A stretch of 64,000 nucleotides of DNA from Owenia fusiformis. Taxonomy: Eukaryota; Annelida; Polychaeta; Sabellida; Oweniidae. The position numbers were made by a program, and so were the translations under genes. Position 1 is the stretch's first letter. Each line of letters starts with the position of its first letter. Under the pieces are notes generated by a model, which saw only the letters and a program-made list of their open reading frames with translations, did no database searches and was not told the origin of the DNA. Positions 1 through 13,000 of this stretch are shown here, piece after piece. The stretch covers positions 14,367,754 through 14,431,753 of the forward strand of contig CAIIXF020000011.1 in assembly GCA_903813345.2 (NCBI GenBank), in the 5' to 3' direction.

Positions 1-1019
1 ATCAAAATGTCAAATGGCTCCATATCGTCTGAGCCTGATCCACTTGCAATATCACCTGAACTGGAATCACCAGACTGTCCATCTTGAATCTCTACAACTA
101 TAACTTGCATGTCTATCCTGTACATATCAACTCCATATGGAGCTCGTAGAGGCACAATATACACAACCTTGTTGATATGGAACAATTTTCTTGGATTAAT
201 AATGAATGGATCAGTTGTGACATCAGCAATCATATCTGGTTCCCAATTTGGTCCTGGGGGTGTACTTGAAATTGCAACAACATGCAATGTATTCTGGTGA
301 TATAAGACTATTTTGGTTGGCCTAAAGGATCGAAGATACTCTTCATGGAATGTTGCACCGATTCTTAAGAAAGGCAATGGATCTGAACTATCTCTAGGTA
401 CTTGAGGAGTCCAACTATCCTTGTTATCCTGTGTCCATACAACTGCTCCAGGATTACTTTCTATCTGGTTGGAAAAGAAAATGGATGAGTCTGCCTTTAT
501 CAAAATGTCAAATTCAGGTTTTGATAGGTCCCCAGATCCATCACCTGATAACTCTCCAGATTCAGAGTCATTGATTTGCTTTACAAGTATCTGCATGTTA
601 ATCTTGTACATTTTAATATTACTTGCTGGCTGAACTGGTACAATGTATACCACCTTATCTATATTGTAAAAAGTCTTTGGGTCTATGCTAATTGGGTCAC
701 TCGTTACGTTTATGATAAAATGAGATTCCCAATTTAAACCTGGAGGGAATCGGGATATAGCAACTTGCTGTAGAGTGTCCTGATGATATATAACTACTTT
801 GGTTGGTTCTAAGAATCGTATTAAATCAACATGTTCAGAAACATCAATTCTGAGATATGGTAGCGGCTCGGTAGAGTTTATTGGAACCTTTGGGGTCCAA
901 CTCTCTTCATTTCCAGGAGTCCATACAACTGCACTTGGGTTACTGTCTTTTTGATTAGAGGTGAAAATAGTAACATTTGCAAGAATCAAACTGTCAAATT
1001 CATTTTCAAATCCAGAACC
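1..1019 (-). CDS. Unrecognised 162-166 residue domain, two copies and the start of a third
   Basis: The same exon continues in frame to the window edge. Two copies of a domain are complete, and a third begins at PFDILI (position 9). The unit starts at FDSLI (993), FDILI (507) and FDILI (9), so the spacings are 162 and 166 residues. Shared elements are SNPxAVVWT, SWTPxVP, LPxLRI, PTKxVxYHQ, VAIS, PPGxNWE, DPxxIxP, KVVYIVP and MYxIxMQ. No Cys is conserved. Copies are separated by acidic Ser-Gly linkers (GELSGDGSGDLS, GDIASGSGSDD), which look like possible glycosaminoglycan attachment sites. I do not recognise the family. Confidence 0.8.
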
Positions 1020-4000
1020 TTCTGGCAATTCCGTTGGTTGAATAGTTGATTTAGTTGTTTGGACAGTTGATTGGTTAGTTGTAGTTTTCGGTACATGAGT
1101 TGGCACACTACTTGAAACAGTTGGCGAGTGGGTTGTATCTGTTTGTCTACGTGTTCGAACAGTTGCTGAATTGGTTGTAGTTCTAGGTACATAAGTTGAC
1201 ACACTTATTGGTACAGTTGGTGAGTGGGTCGTATCTGTTGTTCTACCTGTTGGAACAGTCGATGAATTGGGTGTAGTTTTCGGTCCGACAGTTTGCCCAC
1301 TAGTTTGATCAGTTTGCGAATGGGTTATATCTGTTGGTATACTTGTTCGGACATTTGGTGAATTGGTTGTAGTTTTCGGCTCGAGAGTTTGCACACTAGT
1401 TTGAACATTTGGCGAATGGGTTATATCTGTTGGCCTAGTTGTTTCAACAGTTGGTGAATTGGTTGTAGTTCTCGGGACATAAGTTGGTTCACTAGTTGGT
1501 ACAGTTGATGAGTGGGTCGTATATGTTGGTCTACTTGTTGGAACAGGTGGGGACTTGGTTGTAGTTTTAGGTCCGAAAGATGGCGAATGGGTTGTATCTG
1601 TTGGTATATTTGTTGGAATAGTTGGTGAATTGGTTGTAGTTTTCGGCTCTAGAGTTTGCACACTTGTTGGAACACTTGGCGAATGGGTTATATCTGTTGG
1701 TCTAGTTGTTTCAACAGTTGGTGAATCGGTTGTAGTTCTCGGAACAAAAGTTTGCACAGTAGTTAAAACAGTTGTTGGTATTGTTGTTTTTGGACCACAG
1801 TTGAAATCATCCCATTGTTCAATCTGCCCATCAATTGTGCAACGTGCACCATAACACCAATTGTCCTGTTGCCCAGAGGCTTCTGGTATATCTTCACCAG
1901 GACTATAAAATTTGTCACCATACTTGCACCCTAACGGGATTGTGGTCTGGGACGGAATTGTAGTAATAAAAACAGTTGTTTCTCTATCTGGAGTTGTTGT
2001 AAGAACAGTTTGCGAATTGGTTGTTAAATTTGGTACACTTGAGGGAATAGATGGTGTATTAGTTGTGGTTGTTGGGAGACTACTTGGAACAGTAGGCACC
2101 ATTGTTGTAGGGCTACGATGACATCTGTCACCAGTGAAACCAAATGGACACGAACAAGAATAATCATCTACTCCATCCAAACAAGTAGCTCCGTTCTGAC
2201 ATTGATGATTTACGCAATCATTAATGTTGGTCTCACATCTATCTCCAGTAAACCCTGTTAGACAAGAACAAGTATAATCATTTACTCCATCCACACAAGT
2301 AGCTCCATTCTGGCATTGATTATTTCTGCAGTCATCAATATTGGTCTCACATCTGTCTCCAGTAAACCCTGTTAGACACGAACAAGTATAATCATTTACT
2401 CTATCCACACAAGTAGCTCCATTCTGGCATTGATTATTTATGCAATCATCAATGTTGGTCTCACATCTGTCTCCAGTAAACCCTGTTAGACATGAACAAG
2501 TATAATCATTTACTCTATCCACACAAGTAGCTCCATTCTGGCATTGATTATTTATGCAATCATCAATGTTGGTCTCACATCTGTCTCCAGTAAACCCTGT
2601 TAGACATGAACAAGTATGATCATTTACTCTATCCACACAAGTAGCTCCATTCTGGCATTGATTATTTACGCAATCATCAATGTTGGTCTCACATCTGTCT
2701 CCAGTAAACCCTGTTAGACACGAACAAGTATAATCATTTACTCCATCTACACAAGTAGCTCCATTCTGGCATTGATTATTTACGCAATCTTCAATGTTGG
2801 TCTCACATCTGTCTCCAGTAAACCCTGTTAGACATGAACAAGTATAATCATTTACTCCATCCACACAAGTAGCTCCATTCTGGCATTGATTATTTACGCA
2901 ATCTTCAATATTGGTCTCACATCTGTCTCCAGTAAACCCTGTTAGACATGAACAAGTATAATCATCTACTCCATCTACACAAGTAGCTCCGTTCTGACAT
3001 TGATGATTTACGCAATCATCAATATTGGTCTCACATCTATCTCCAGTAAACCCTGTTAGACACGAACAAGTATAATCATCTACTCCATCCACACAAGTAG
3101 CTCCATTCTGGCATTGATTATTTACGCAATCTTCAATATTGGTCTCACATCTGTCTCCAGTAAACCCTGTTAGACATGAACAAGTATAATCATTTACTCC
3201 ATCTACACAAGTAGCTCCATTCTGGCATTGATTATTTACGCAATCATCAATGTTGGTCTCACATCTGTCTCCAGTAAACCCTGTTAGACACGAACAAGTA
3301 TAATCATCTACTGCATCCACACAGGTAGCTCCGTTCTGGCATTGATTATTTACGCAATCTTCAATATTGGTCTCACATCTGTCTCCAGTAAACCCTGTTA
3401 GACATGAACAAGTATAATCATCTACTCCATCTACACAAGTAGCTCCATTCTGGCATTGATTATTTACGCAATCATCAATGTTGGTCTCACATCTGTCTCC
3501 AGTAAACCCTGTTAGACATGAACAAGTATAATCATCTACTCCATCTACACAAGTAGCTCCGTTCTGACATTGATGATTTACGCAATCATCAATATTGGTC
3601 TCACATCTATCTCCAGTAAACCCTGTTAGACACGAACAAGTATAATCATCTACTCCATCCACACAAGTAGCTCCATTCTGGCATTGATTATTTACGCAAT
3701 CTTCAATATTGGTCTCACATCTGTCTCCAGTAAACCCTGTCAGACATGAACAAGTATAATCATTTACTCCATCCACACAAGTAGCTCCATTCTGGCATTG
3801 ATTATTTACGCAATCATCAATGTTGGTCTCACATCTGTCTCCAGTAAACCCTGTTAGACACGAACAAGTATAATCATTTTCTCCATCTACACAAGTAGCT
3901 CCATTCTGGCATTGATTATTTCTGCAGTCATCAATATTGGTCTCACATCTGTCTCCAGTAAACCCTGTTAGACACGAACAAGTATAATCATTTACTCCAT

Positions 4001-7000
4001 CTACACAAGTAGCTCCATTCTGGCATTGATTATTTACGCAATCATCAATGTTGGTCCCACACCTGTCTCCAGTAAACCCTGTTAGACATGAACAAGTATA
4101 ATCATTTACTCCATTTACACAAGTAGCTCCGTTCTGACATTGATGATTTACGCAATCATCAATGTTGGTCTCACATCTATCTCCAGTAAACCCTGTTAGA
4201 CACGAACAAGTATAATCATTTACTCCATCCACACAAGAAGCTCCATTCTGGCATTGATTATTTACGCAATCTTCAATGTTGGTCTCACATCTGTCTCCAG
4301 TAAACCCTGTTAGACATGAACAAGTATAATCATTTACTGCATCCACACAAGTAGCTCCATTCTGGCATTGCTTATCTCTGCAGTCATCAATGTTGGTCTC
4401 ACATCTGTCTCCAGTAAACCCTGTTAGACATGAACAAGTATAATCATCTACTCCATCTACACAAGTAGCTCCATTCTGGCATTGATTATTTCTGCAGTCA
4501 TCAATGTTGGTCTCACATCTGTCTCCAGTAAACCCTGTTAGACATGAACAAGTATAATCATTTACTGCATCCACACAAGTAGCTCCATTCTGGCATTGCT
4601 TATCTCTGCAGTCATCAATGTTGGTCTCACATCTGTCTCCAGTAAACCCTGTTAGACACGAACAAGTATAATCATCTACTCCATCTACACAAGAAGCTCC
4701 ATTCTGGCATTGATTATTTCTGCAGTCATCAATGTTGGTCTCACATCTGTCTCCAGTAAACCCTGTTAGACATGAACAAGTATAATCATTTACTGCATCC
4801 ACACAAGTAGCTCCATTCTGGCATTGCTTATCTCTGCAGTCATCAATGTTGGTCTCACATCTGTCTCCAGTAAACCCTGTTAGACACGAACAAGTATAAT
4901 CATCTACTCCATCTACACAAGTAGCTCCATTCTGGCATTGATTATTTCTGCAGTCATCAATGTTGGTCTCACATCTGTCTCCAGTAAACCCTGTTAGACA
5001 TGAACAAGTATAATCATTTACTCCATCCACACAAGTAGCTCCATTCTGGCATTGATTATTTCTGCAGTCATCAATGTTGGTCTCACATCTGTCTCCAGTA
5101 AACCCTGTTAGACACGAACAAGTATAATCATTTTCTCCATCTACACAAGTAGCTCCATTCTGGCATTGATTATTTCTGCAGTCATCAATATTGGTCTCAC
5201 ATCTGTCTCCAGTAAACCCTGTTAGACAAGAACAAGTATAATCATTTACTCCATCCACACAAGTAGCTCCATTCTGGCATTGATTATTTCTGCAGTCATC
5301 AATATTGGTCTCACATCTGTCTCCAGTAAACCCTGTTAGACACGAACAAGTATAATCATTTACTCCATCCACACAGGTAGCTCCGTTCTGGCATTGATTA
5401 TTTACGCAATCATCAATGTTGGTCTCACATCTGTCTCCAGTAAACCCTGTTAGACACGAACAAGTATAATCATTTACTCCATCCACACAAGTAGCTCCAT
5501 TCTGGCATTGATTATTTACGCAATCATCAATATTGGTCTCACATCTGGCTCCAGTAAACCCTGTTAGACATGAACAAGTATAATCATTTACTCCATCTAC
5601 ACAAGTAGCTCCATTCTGGCATTGATTATTTCTGCAGTCATCAATGTTGGTCTCACATTTGTCTCCAGTAAACCCTGTTAGACATGAACAAGTATACTTA
5701 TCTATTCCATCTACACACGTCGCTTGATTCAAACAGGAATGATCTTCACAATCATTTATATTGGTTTGACACTCCTCACCTGTGAACCCAGTTGTGCAGG
5801 TACACTGGAAGGAACCACCCCCTGTGTTGGAACACCCTGTGGAATGTTCTCCACAAGGATTAGATTCACACGGTAACGCTGGAAAACATATGGAAGATAT
5901 CATGCATATTTTACATCAGAAAAGTTGATAGAAATAACGTGACGATGTTTGGTCATTTGGGCATGTTAAACTGATTGTAAAGTAATCACACTATTCATTT
6001 TTTAATTCTAAGCGTAAATTCTTACATGAATCGTATATACATATATATCTGAAAGGATATTCTATTTTGTAAGTCGCAGTGTTCTATCAGTTGAACAGCT
6101 TATTCGAAAATAACAGATGGGACATACCAGGGTGTGTATATGTCATAATTCTATATTTTGCACGAAGAATATGTACAAATTATATATTAAGAAACTTAAA
6201 GTACGTACCATCATTACATTCAATAGTTAGACTTGGCTGGGGTACCCATCCATTGTTGTAGACAGTCCAATCTAACGTAATAGATTCAGGTGCAACAGCT
6301 GAATCAAAAACGTATGCGAAGTACGAAGTTTGTCCAACAGTGTTACTTATAACCCAATTGCCACTAGCGTCTAAGTAATATAAGTAGTAGTTTCCTGTAG
6401 TGTATGTTGCTCGGTTAGACAGTGGGTCGTTCCGGTTGGTGAATATTCCGTTTAGATCTACTAAGTTAGGTGACTCTATCCCCGAGATTGTAAGCTCCTG
6501 GCAGTCACTTGATCCTAGTGGGAAAGCACAAACGACAATTACAAAAACAAAGTAACCTATGAGCGTTCACTCAGACTAGTAAGGTTATACATCATGAAAA
6601 TATATATGAGACTTATGATTAAAACTGCAAAAATATTTCCGTTATTTATTTTCATCAAATATTTTATGAGAGGATTGGAGCATACTTTGATGAAATCAAA
6701 AATGGCACCACGAGTAATCACTGGACAGAGAAACTGTATGAATCTACTAACTATTTTAAAACACAATCTAAGGCCTATAATAGAATGGAAAGTTGAAGTT
6801 ACCTTGATAACAAGATATCGATATATCAGACATAACTATCCAGATTCCATTGTAACCTTCCAATGGGGCTGTAATATCCTGAGGTAGGGCGACGTCTTCA
6901 TTGATAAGTATCCCATATGAGTTCTTCCCAGCTTGATCACTTAAAACCCAACGTGAGTTGATGAAATAAAGATAATTATCGCCTCCTTCTTGCATGTATA

Positions 7001-10000
7001 CGGGCCTGTCATTGTATGTTGTACTTTGAAGGAAATACAGCCCAAGTCTGGATGCCTGTGGTGTGCTAGATGTTAGTGTCCCTCCTATGTAAAGAGTTCC
7101 ACAGGCTGTTCCCGGGGGTGTGGTTGTTGTTGACACAGCTTGTGTAGTTGTAGCGACAATTGGGGCGGTAGATGTGGTTTCTTCAACTCTAGGCGTGGTT
7201 GTATCTGCAGCTTGGATATTACAAAAGGATCCAAAGAATCCAGCAGGGCATATACATGTATAGCCATTTATACCATCTACGCACGTTCCTTGGTTGGTGC
7301 ACTGATGTCCAACACATTCATCAATATTAACCTGACACATGTCTCCCTCAAAGCCATCCCTACACGAGCAACTGTAGCTAGTGCTATCCTGAATGACACA
7401 GGTGGCTTGATTGAGACACTGATTTCCAGCACACGCATCGATGGTTTGGCATTGATCTCCGGTGTAGCCATTTTGGCACGAACATGTGTACGTATCTCCT
7501 CCGGTATTGGTACATCCAGTGGAGTGTTCTCCACACGGATTTGAATCACATGGTTTAACTGAAAGTATAAATATGTGTGCTTTACAATTATATGATCAAA
7601 ACGTATCCTACCAGAGTCACTTTTTAAATAAAACCATGCACAATTAAGATAAAATGAGAAGAGTGGGTAAGCTGGTGTATTAGATACTTGGACCACTATT
7701 AGATCTTGAAATGTAGAGCTGCATGAATTGAAAGATTAAGCTACACGTTTCTTAGACAGCCTGCTCGTGAACATGTAATATTACGAAGCAATGGGATGAC
7801 TGTTCCACTCTCGATTGTTTTTCCAGGTATCTTATTACAACTAATTCCCTTTTACCTTCATACCCAATGAGTCGAGAATTACGAAGAAAGGGAGAACTTA
7901 TCCTTCAATATGCGTAATTCTACACGTGCGCGTTCCAATAAAAACGTGAAGCTTAATCTCCATAACATCTTACCATCATTGCATATGATGCTCATCCCTG
8001 TTTGGGGAATCCATCCATTGTTATAGAAGTTGAACGTCGATGTAATTAGATCAGGTGCAACAGCCGAGTCAAATGTATAGCCGTAATAAGAACTTTGACC
8101 CACTGAAACTCCGAAAACCCATTGCGAATTGCCTTGTAGATAGTATATGAAATAGTCGTCATTTCCATTGGCATAAGTTGGTCTGTTGGAGATATCTTCA
8201 TCTCTGTTTACGTATATACCATTAAGAAAAGACGCTGTCACTATACCGGTCACGGTGAGCTCTTGGCAACTTGCAGAGGCTGAAATAAAAAATATTTTCC
8301 ATATGTATATTGATGTTTGGATAAATCCCCTTTGCATATCACCTTGATAGATGTGACTACTGATGTACGATTTAAATGCAATTCTACAGAGATTAGTCAG
8401 ATGAAAAATGCAATGTTCGTGATTGTGAATAAATTGTTCAAAAACAGTTACCTTCAAAGCATGAGATTGATATTCCATCCATAACAACCCAACTTCCATC
8501 ATATCCTTGTAGAGGATACGTTATTTCCTGTGGTAGGAGTACTGCTTGGTCAATGAGGATACCATACGCTGTATTCCCCACTTGTCCACTAATGACCCAT
8601 TTAGACGATGATGTGAGGAAATAAAGATAATTTGAACCACCTTCTTTAACGTAGACCGGTCTATTAGAGTATGTGGTGCTATCCAGGAAGTACAGGCCTA
8701 ATCTACCCGACTGAGGCGTGTCACTAGTTATTGTACCACCGATGTTTAAAGTTGGGCATGCCCCTGCTATACCTAAACTGGTGTAACACTCAGCTCTGAA
8801 ACCTGATACATCCGTCCAAACCCATGAACCTTGGTCGTCTGGGGCATAGGTTTGCCAGATGGCGCTGCTGTCAATTTCCTCTGGGGTAATTGCTGAACTT
8901 GGCACTCTGAGACCAGGGTAGCCACCTATCGAGTCCCCGGCGTACCAGAAACGTGTTGTCTCGTCCACTAATGAATGGTAAAGATAATGTTCCCCCGTTT
9001 CATGAATATAGACAGGGCGTCCATAATGAAGACCACCTTGGAGATAATACACTCCTTGATTTGCGCGGTTATCAGAGCTTCCATCTAGGATAAAAGTACT
9101 ACATGGTTCGCCGCCACGGTAACAAGTGAACTGTATCGAACCAGTTGTAACTGTCCAATCGTTTGGAATCTGAGTAGGGTCGGTTTCGGTGGTTGTAAAT
9201 GGTGATGTGAAGGATTCTGAAGGTGTTGTAATTATCCATCTTTGGTTTGCCATTTGTAAAGTAATTGTTCCAGCATCTGTATTCCGTGTGTAGATTGGTG
9301 GATCAGTATCTCCCGATTTCAGGTAAGGCCCCAGAAGGTATGAATTGCCCCCTGTCCTGTCGACTCCACTCAGCCAAATGCTTTCACAAAATATAGCACA
9401 TGACACACCAACATTTGCTTCTTGTTGCCACGATGAACCATCAAAACTCATCCAGGATTCGGACACAGCATTGGGGACATCAGCAGAACTCGTGACTATC
9501 AAACCACCGCTTGATTCACCAACTGTTGGTCCAAGAATCCACATTCCCGACTGGTAGTAGAGGTATTCCAACTCTACCATGTGTCTGTAGACTGGTTTAT
9601 CGTTCCACATCATGGCCTGTATCGCATACATTCCCTCTCGCCATTGTTGATTCGTTGATGTCACACCTGATATCTGAAGCTTTTCACATGCAGCACTTGT
9701 TGTTTCTGGAAAATATTTCATTCGATTATTTCGATTTCTGGAAACGATTGGGTTTGTACTTTGTACATATTCTTTCAAGTAAATCTGTAGGATAGTGCTT
9801 TTAGTAACACCTTTTTGTATTTTTAATTGGACGGTTGCCTTTAACAAAAATACAAACTACAAACAAATTTCAACAATTTCATATTTAAATATGCATGTCT
9901 TGGCCATTTACTTTTTGTTTATTCACGATTGGATCATGATTTGTCTTCATGGTACGGGTCTTAATTTTTTAGATCGTATCATTTTCTTAATTTCAGTAAA

Positions 10001-13000
10001 ACAATTATTGATATCATAAGGGCTTAGATACCATGGCTATTGGTAACATTACCATTGATAATATCATAGTAAAATGCATTTTGTGCCCCCTGTATTCTCA
10101 AGGTCAATTGTTGTGAACGTATGTGATTGATAATGTTTATTCACTTTTATTACAACATGTCATTTCCATGAAGTGCACACAAGCTTTTGGATTTGTGTAC
10201 ACACTCAAAACTAGGAGTCAACATACGACGTCATTTGGGATACTATGTCAACATACTTTTGGTGTATTTTACATAGAAAGCTATTCCTAAGAGTAATTCT
10301 TAAATTGTTCGTATTCACTCCTATTGGTTAAGCCTTGCCCTTAGACTAGGTGCTAATTTCTTCTTTAAATCAAGTCAAATTAAAATTTTATAGTAAACGC
10401 CTGGACGCCAGCCTCCGCTTCCCTACGAAAAAATCCACCTAGTCAACAATTCAATGTGCCACGTCTCGATTTCTTTTAAATCATGACTTTACATGTCAAA
10501 ACCCAATCTGCTGAGTGGTGACTTGGACTTACTTTGCTGTATGTGGTACTTCATGTTGAATCCCTGGTTGGGAAATGCTGTCTCTCCAGCAAATATGGTG
10601 TTAGATCGAAACAGGATCATCATCTGAGAATCCCTGGACACAAATCTTGTTGTAGGAGTTGTGCCACAGCAAAACCTGAAAGGAAACATGGATGATGAGT
10701 CATTATTGGTACGGTTCGTAACGGCCGTGTCATATTATCTGGAATAGATTTTTAACTTGCCTTCTCGTGACTTTTTCTATTGACTAAAACCTTTGTGTTT
10801 TACCGAATTTTGTTATTTTTTGACTAGATTCAGGGGATGTTTAAAAAATTCATCTAATTTCAAATATTTTATTGGAAGTACAATTTAGTGTAAAATGTTC
10901 CACAATAAGATAGGTAAGATGGAACCTGGAAGGAAACGTGGATGATGAGTCAACATAGGGTGTCCTGACGGTTCGTACGTCTGTGTCATATTATCTGGAA
11001 TAGATTTTTTGACTTGCCTTCTCGTGACTTTTTCTATTGACTAAAACCTATGACTTGAGTTTTACCGAAATTTGTTGTTATTTGGCGAGATTGAGGAATG
11101 TTTATCATTATTATGGAGCTTAATATTCTTATTTTATGATCATATAACAGTGAGCATTTGTTATTGGGTCATCGTCAAAAATGTTACTCCCTAATGTGTA
11201 TTTGTATTGTTTTATACAATTCATTCAACTTCAAATATTTTATTGATAGTACAATTTAATGTAGAATTTTCTACAATTATATCCATGAAACAAATGACAA
11301 ACTATCAGCTCAAACTTTGAAATTAATAATAGTTAATACAGTAAAGTTGTATTTATATATATTCAACAAAGAACCATTCAAAACCTGGTTCACTTACGAA
11401 ATAATATTTTGTTTGATTTGAAATCCCAATGTACACTTCTTACTAAATATTAAAATCAATATCATTTGTACTCTATCTGGCATTAAATGACCACCGCCAT
11501 AGAAATGTGTTTCTCATAAAACTGGCATCGTTGTTTCATTTAATGGCGCTCGAACTTTTAAATACGTTTTTAATGTTTAGCATTGTCACCACAATAATGA
11601 TACTAATGCATTGTCGATTTAAGCGCAGCACATTTTACATTTTTCAGCAACTTCTGTATTTAGAAACATTTACCGTGGTCCAACGTAGCTGAGGTCTTCA
11701 TATCGAACCTCTACCCAGTCCCTGTCGCATGTTCCTGTTGATTCACTAACACAATCCACGCCAAACTCTCCACTGAAATAGCTCACTACTTGATAACCCT
11801 CAGGAGCCTGCAAATATATTGAAAAACATTACCAAGCTATTACTGAATTCGCTCTAACAAAAACAAACCACACATTTAAATCATTATTGCATCATTTTGT
11901 TTATTGGAATGGTCTCCTTTTTGTGAAAAATGGCAGGTGGTGAGATTTTGCATGTTAACCTTTTTTATTTAGACTAAGACATAAGGCTACCACCCAGATA
12001 GTGATGGAATTGTGGAGAGATTGAATTGTATGTGTTGGTAAACAATGCTTACCGTGATTGTCCATGAACAAGCCATATCTTTGCTGTAGCCAGTAGGGTA
12101 TGAAGGACTGTTGAATTCTTGCTCAGTGGAGCCGGCAGTTAAAGTACCACCACAAATCGCTAAAATACAAAAGGAAACATACAGACTGACTCACATTAAC
12201 TCTTCCGGAAATATTCTTATTGTGCAATTTAATTGATTGTGTATCAGTAGAGTGAAAACAGGGGGGATATCTCAAAGTTTCGGATTGGTGGTATCCATCT
12301 GATAGATCCTTAGACGGCTTATATAACCATGTAGGAGAAGCTAATGGGAAGCCTCTGATACAGAGTAATACAATTATGGGAGTCACTCACTTTTGAGTAG
12401 AAATGAAAGAGACTTACCATTTACCCCAGATGCAACATCAGAGCAAGTATCCCCAGTCCAACCGTCCGGACAACGGCATTTACTACAGTCGTTTGGATCT
12501 CTATAACCGTCATGCTCGCATTCACTCCATGTCAGACGATTGAAACCAGCACATCGATCTACATGTAGAACACATTTCTTATGAAAAATGCAAAAAATAG
12601 AAACCCATACGTGACATACTGAAATATATTGTAATAATTAATATAACGGTTCTAACCATGAACAGTCACACTTAGTCTTTGTCATTTCATCTTTTGACAC
12701 TTTATTTACTGTGTTTTACAATGTTGTCACTTTTTTTATTTGGCTTAGTCGCTATCAATTCAAGTAAATACTTAAGCTGCGGCACTTACCAGCACAGTAA
12801 TGGAAGTTGAAAAGTTTTGCATCATAAAACGTCAGCCCAGTTTCAGCTCCCATGACGTTCTCGTATAATGGGTTCTTGCTTGTCATAACAGTGTCGCCAT
12901 TGCTGCTAAATGACTATAAAAGTGAAAATAAGAAGAATAAATTGTGCCAAAATGACATAATTGAATATTATAACAGGGGTGCACTGGCGGATCCAGAAGC

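Noticed and set aside
109-2121. Plus-strand open frames opposite the C-terminal part of the astacin gene
   Set aside because: They are antisense shadows of a continuous minus-strand coding exon with clear domains.
1020-5700. A CRISPR-like or non-coding satellite reading of the 114-bp array
   Set aside because: The period is a multiple of three, the frame is open throughout, and each unit has the six Cys of an EGF domain.
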